This document shows positions 5,226 to 6,651 of a stretch of DNA of 6,651 nucleotides, one piece after another; the stretch's first letter is position 1; each line of letters opens with the position of its first letter. Source of the stretch: CAZAQS01 sp964486825 (GTDB lineage: Bacteria > Chloroflexota > Anaerolineae > Anaerolineales > UBA4823); contig CAZAQS010000262.1 in the NCBI GenBank assembly GCA_964486825.1, positions 1 to 6,651 of the forward strand, written 5' to 3'. The position numbers and the translations under genes are program-made. A model generated the notes under the pieces. That model saw only the letters and a program-made list of their open reading frames with translations. It was not told the origin of the DNA and did not search any database.

Positions 5226-6651
5226 CTATTCCTTTTGACTTTTTACGTTAGAAAGTAATCCTTCTATTTGGTAACCAGAGCTCTGCGCGGCTTCCTGGAT
5301 CAATTTCACGACCTGATAACAGCTATGAAGGAGAGCAGGATCGGGGACGCCAGCTTGTTCCTCTCCTTCTGCCTCTGCCATGGTAGTTACGACTCCAGCC
5401 AGGTACATCCACCATAACAGCTCATCGAATGATTCTTTATTGAACCACAGGATATCCTGGTAACGGTTCACCCCCAGATAACGGTGAACCTCTTCGTCTT
5501 TAAGCCAGGCCTGCAGCACCTGGAATGCGGGTTCAAGGCCTGTCTCTACCAGGCTGCACCAATCATGTTGGGCAGTGAGGATCTTTACCAGGGACACTGC
5601 TCGCCAGGCCGCTCCATGTTCCACCTGCATATCCTTCAGAACGCCGGCGATGACCTTCCCCAGCAGCCACTCGTCAATCCAGCTCCGGCTAACTTCCTGG
5701 TATTCATCGGGATCGGCGACCTTCCCCAGGGCGTGAAGAAAGACCCAGGTAAGCAGGGATCCCCACACCAGGGGGCTGCTGTTCAGTTGAGAGAGCAGGT
5801 AAGAAACCGCTCGATCGCCTTTTACCGCCCCCTTTTCGATCAGGGGCATCGACATCACGATTTCCAGTTTGGTGAGGATATCCTTGATTACCTGTTGCGT
5901 ATCCAAGGTATCNNNNNNNNNNTAAGTTTATCCTCGACCTCCTGGAACACTAAAGGAAAGTTTTTGTTTTTGGGTTGGGTGGGCGTCAGCCGGTTGTCAA
6001 CCACCCATTGAAACATCCCAGGGTTTAAGAGCTCTCTGAAGCGGTGGTGAACCGGCTGGAGAAATACTTCGCGCATGGCTTCATCGATATCCGGGACTCC
6101 AACGCCCTGGAGGTATTCTGCCAGGTTGGCATACTGGCGCCACTGGTCGTCTTCGACCTCGTAGAAATCGACAAATACGTGGTATTTGTAAGCTTCCAGC
6201 TCAACGTAAAGGCCTTGCTCAGAGATTTCTCGGTTACCACGGATGTACTGTAAACCCGTAATCAAGTCTCGGAAGATGCAGAAATAATTTTCTGAAGGTG
6301 TGAGACCCAGGCCCTCACCCAGATTCTTTTGGACCAGGGATCGTTCACCGGCGGCGTTTTTAACAGAATAAGCTACTGAGGTTCGGATCCAACCGCGGGT
6401 AGAGGCGAATTTATTTTGGTAGACGACCAGGGAGCGTTCGTCACCGCTGCGGTTTGAGTAAGCAAATACGTCTTCATTGACGTGTCCGTCAGGGGTATAG
6501 AAATCATATAACAGGAAATCGTATACTTGTGAGAATAAATAACGCTTGCGCAATAATGAGAAGATCTCACGCTCATGGCGCTCAACCAGTTGAGCATCGG
6601 GGGTCTCGTCCCAATAGGACCGGCGGTACTCCATTCCATATTTTTCTGTGA
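5226..6651 (-). CDS. C-terminal part of a large alpha-amylase (GH13)-like protein, 5' end beyond window, interrupted by gap
   Basis: The minus-strand frame is open from the window edge (codons TEKYGMEYRRSYWDETPD, first full codon at 6649), so Met at 6634 is probably internal. About 242 residues precede the N gap. They include a helix ending LRKRYLF, then YDFYTPDGHVNEDVFAYSNR and GDERSLVVYQNKFASTRGW, which resemble the beta-rich region after a GH13 barrel, then GEGLGLTPSENYFCIFRD. After the gap 228 residues continue to TAG at 5226 in a Trp- and Leu-rich, mainly helical region including LGVNRYQDILWFNKESFDELLWW. The frames differ across the gap because its true length is unknown, so I treat both parts as one gene. 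From memory, this combination is the C-terminus of long Chloroflexota proteins annotated as alpha-amylase family; the catalytic barrel itself lies outside the window. The link to alpha-glucan metabolism therefore rests on recall and on the neighbouring genes. Confidence 0.6.
5913..5922. other. Assembly gap (ten N)
   Basis: A run of exactly ten N interrupts the minus-strand alpha-amylase-like gene. Ten is a common placeholder length, and the reading frame differs on the two sides (codon starts fall in different phases), so the real missing length is probably not ten bases. The apparent termination after the gap and the apparent TTG start at 5906 are artefacts of this gap. Confidence 0.97.

Noticed and set aside
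5238..5256. Possible terminator hairpin ACTTT/AAAGT next to T-rich sequence
   Set aside because: The stem is only five A/T-rich pairs and lies inside the 3' coding end of the minus-strand gene. It is too weak to call.
6632..6634. ATG as the true start of the minus-strand alpha-amylase-like gene
   Set aside because: The frame stays open upstream to the window edge, there is no ribosome binding site, and the preceding residues TEKYG fit continuing homology. The protein looks like a C-terminal region lacking its catalytic barrel.

Overview
The window is a compact alpha-glucan (glycogen/maltodextrin) metabolism locus. It appears to come from a draft or metagenome-derived bacterial genome, because a run of ten N at 5913-5922 marks a scaffold gap. 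The protein sequences look most like Chloroflexota (possibly Anaerolineae). This comes from memory of the family sequences, especially the long alpha-amylase-like C-terminal region at the right edge and the GlgC/GlgA variants, and no search supports it. Base composition is moderate and even across the window. I see no tRNA, rRNA, IS element, CRISPR array or other sign of recent transfer.

Layout, left to right. The minus strand carries glgA (3648-2143), glgC (2052-787) and malQ (797 to beyond base 1), in that transcription order. They look like one operon: 90 bp separate glgA and glgC, and malQ starts inside the last codons of glgC. To the right, 117 bp of divergent promoter region separates glgA from a plus-strand GH57 glycosidase with a DUF3536-type C-terminal part (3766-5217). 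Its end converges, with only 8 bp between stop codons, on a minus-strand gene (6651-5226) that enters from beyond the right edge. That gene encodes the C-terminal part of a large alpha-amylase (GH13)-like protein and is interrupted by the N gap. Nearly all bases are coding; no gene-free stretch exceeds about 120 bp.

How the genes fit together (inference from families). GlgC makes ADP-glucose from glucose-1-phosphate and ATP. GlgA polymerises it into alpha-1,4-glucan. MalQ rearranges short maltodextrins, and the GH57 and GH13-like enzymes would cleave, branch or transfer alpha-glucan chains. Synthesis and remodelling genes sit back to back around one short control region.

The most interesting part is that control region. 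A palindromic -10 element (TTATAGTATAA, 3743-3753) could drive transcription both ways. A perfect 8-bp inverted repeat with a 6-bp spacer (3713-3734) lies where a regulator could affect both transcripts. The GH57 start codon is 11 bp after TATAAT and has no Shine-Dalgarno sequence, which suggests a leaderless mRNA. The GH57 protein is also noteworthy as a compact member of a functionally undefined subfamily. I found no clearly novel multi-gene system.
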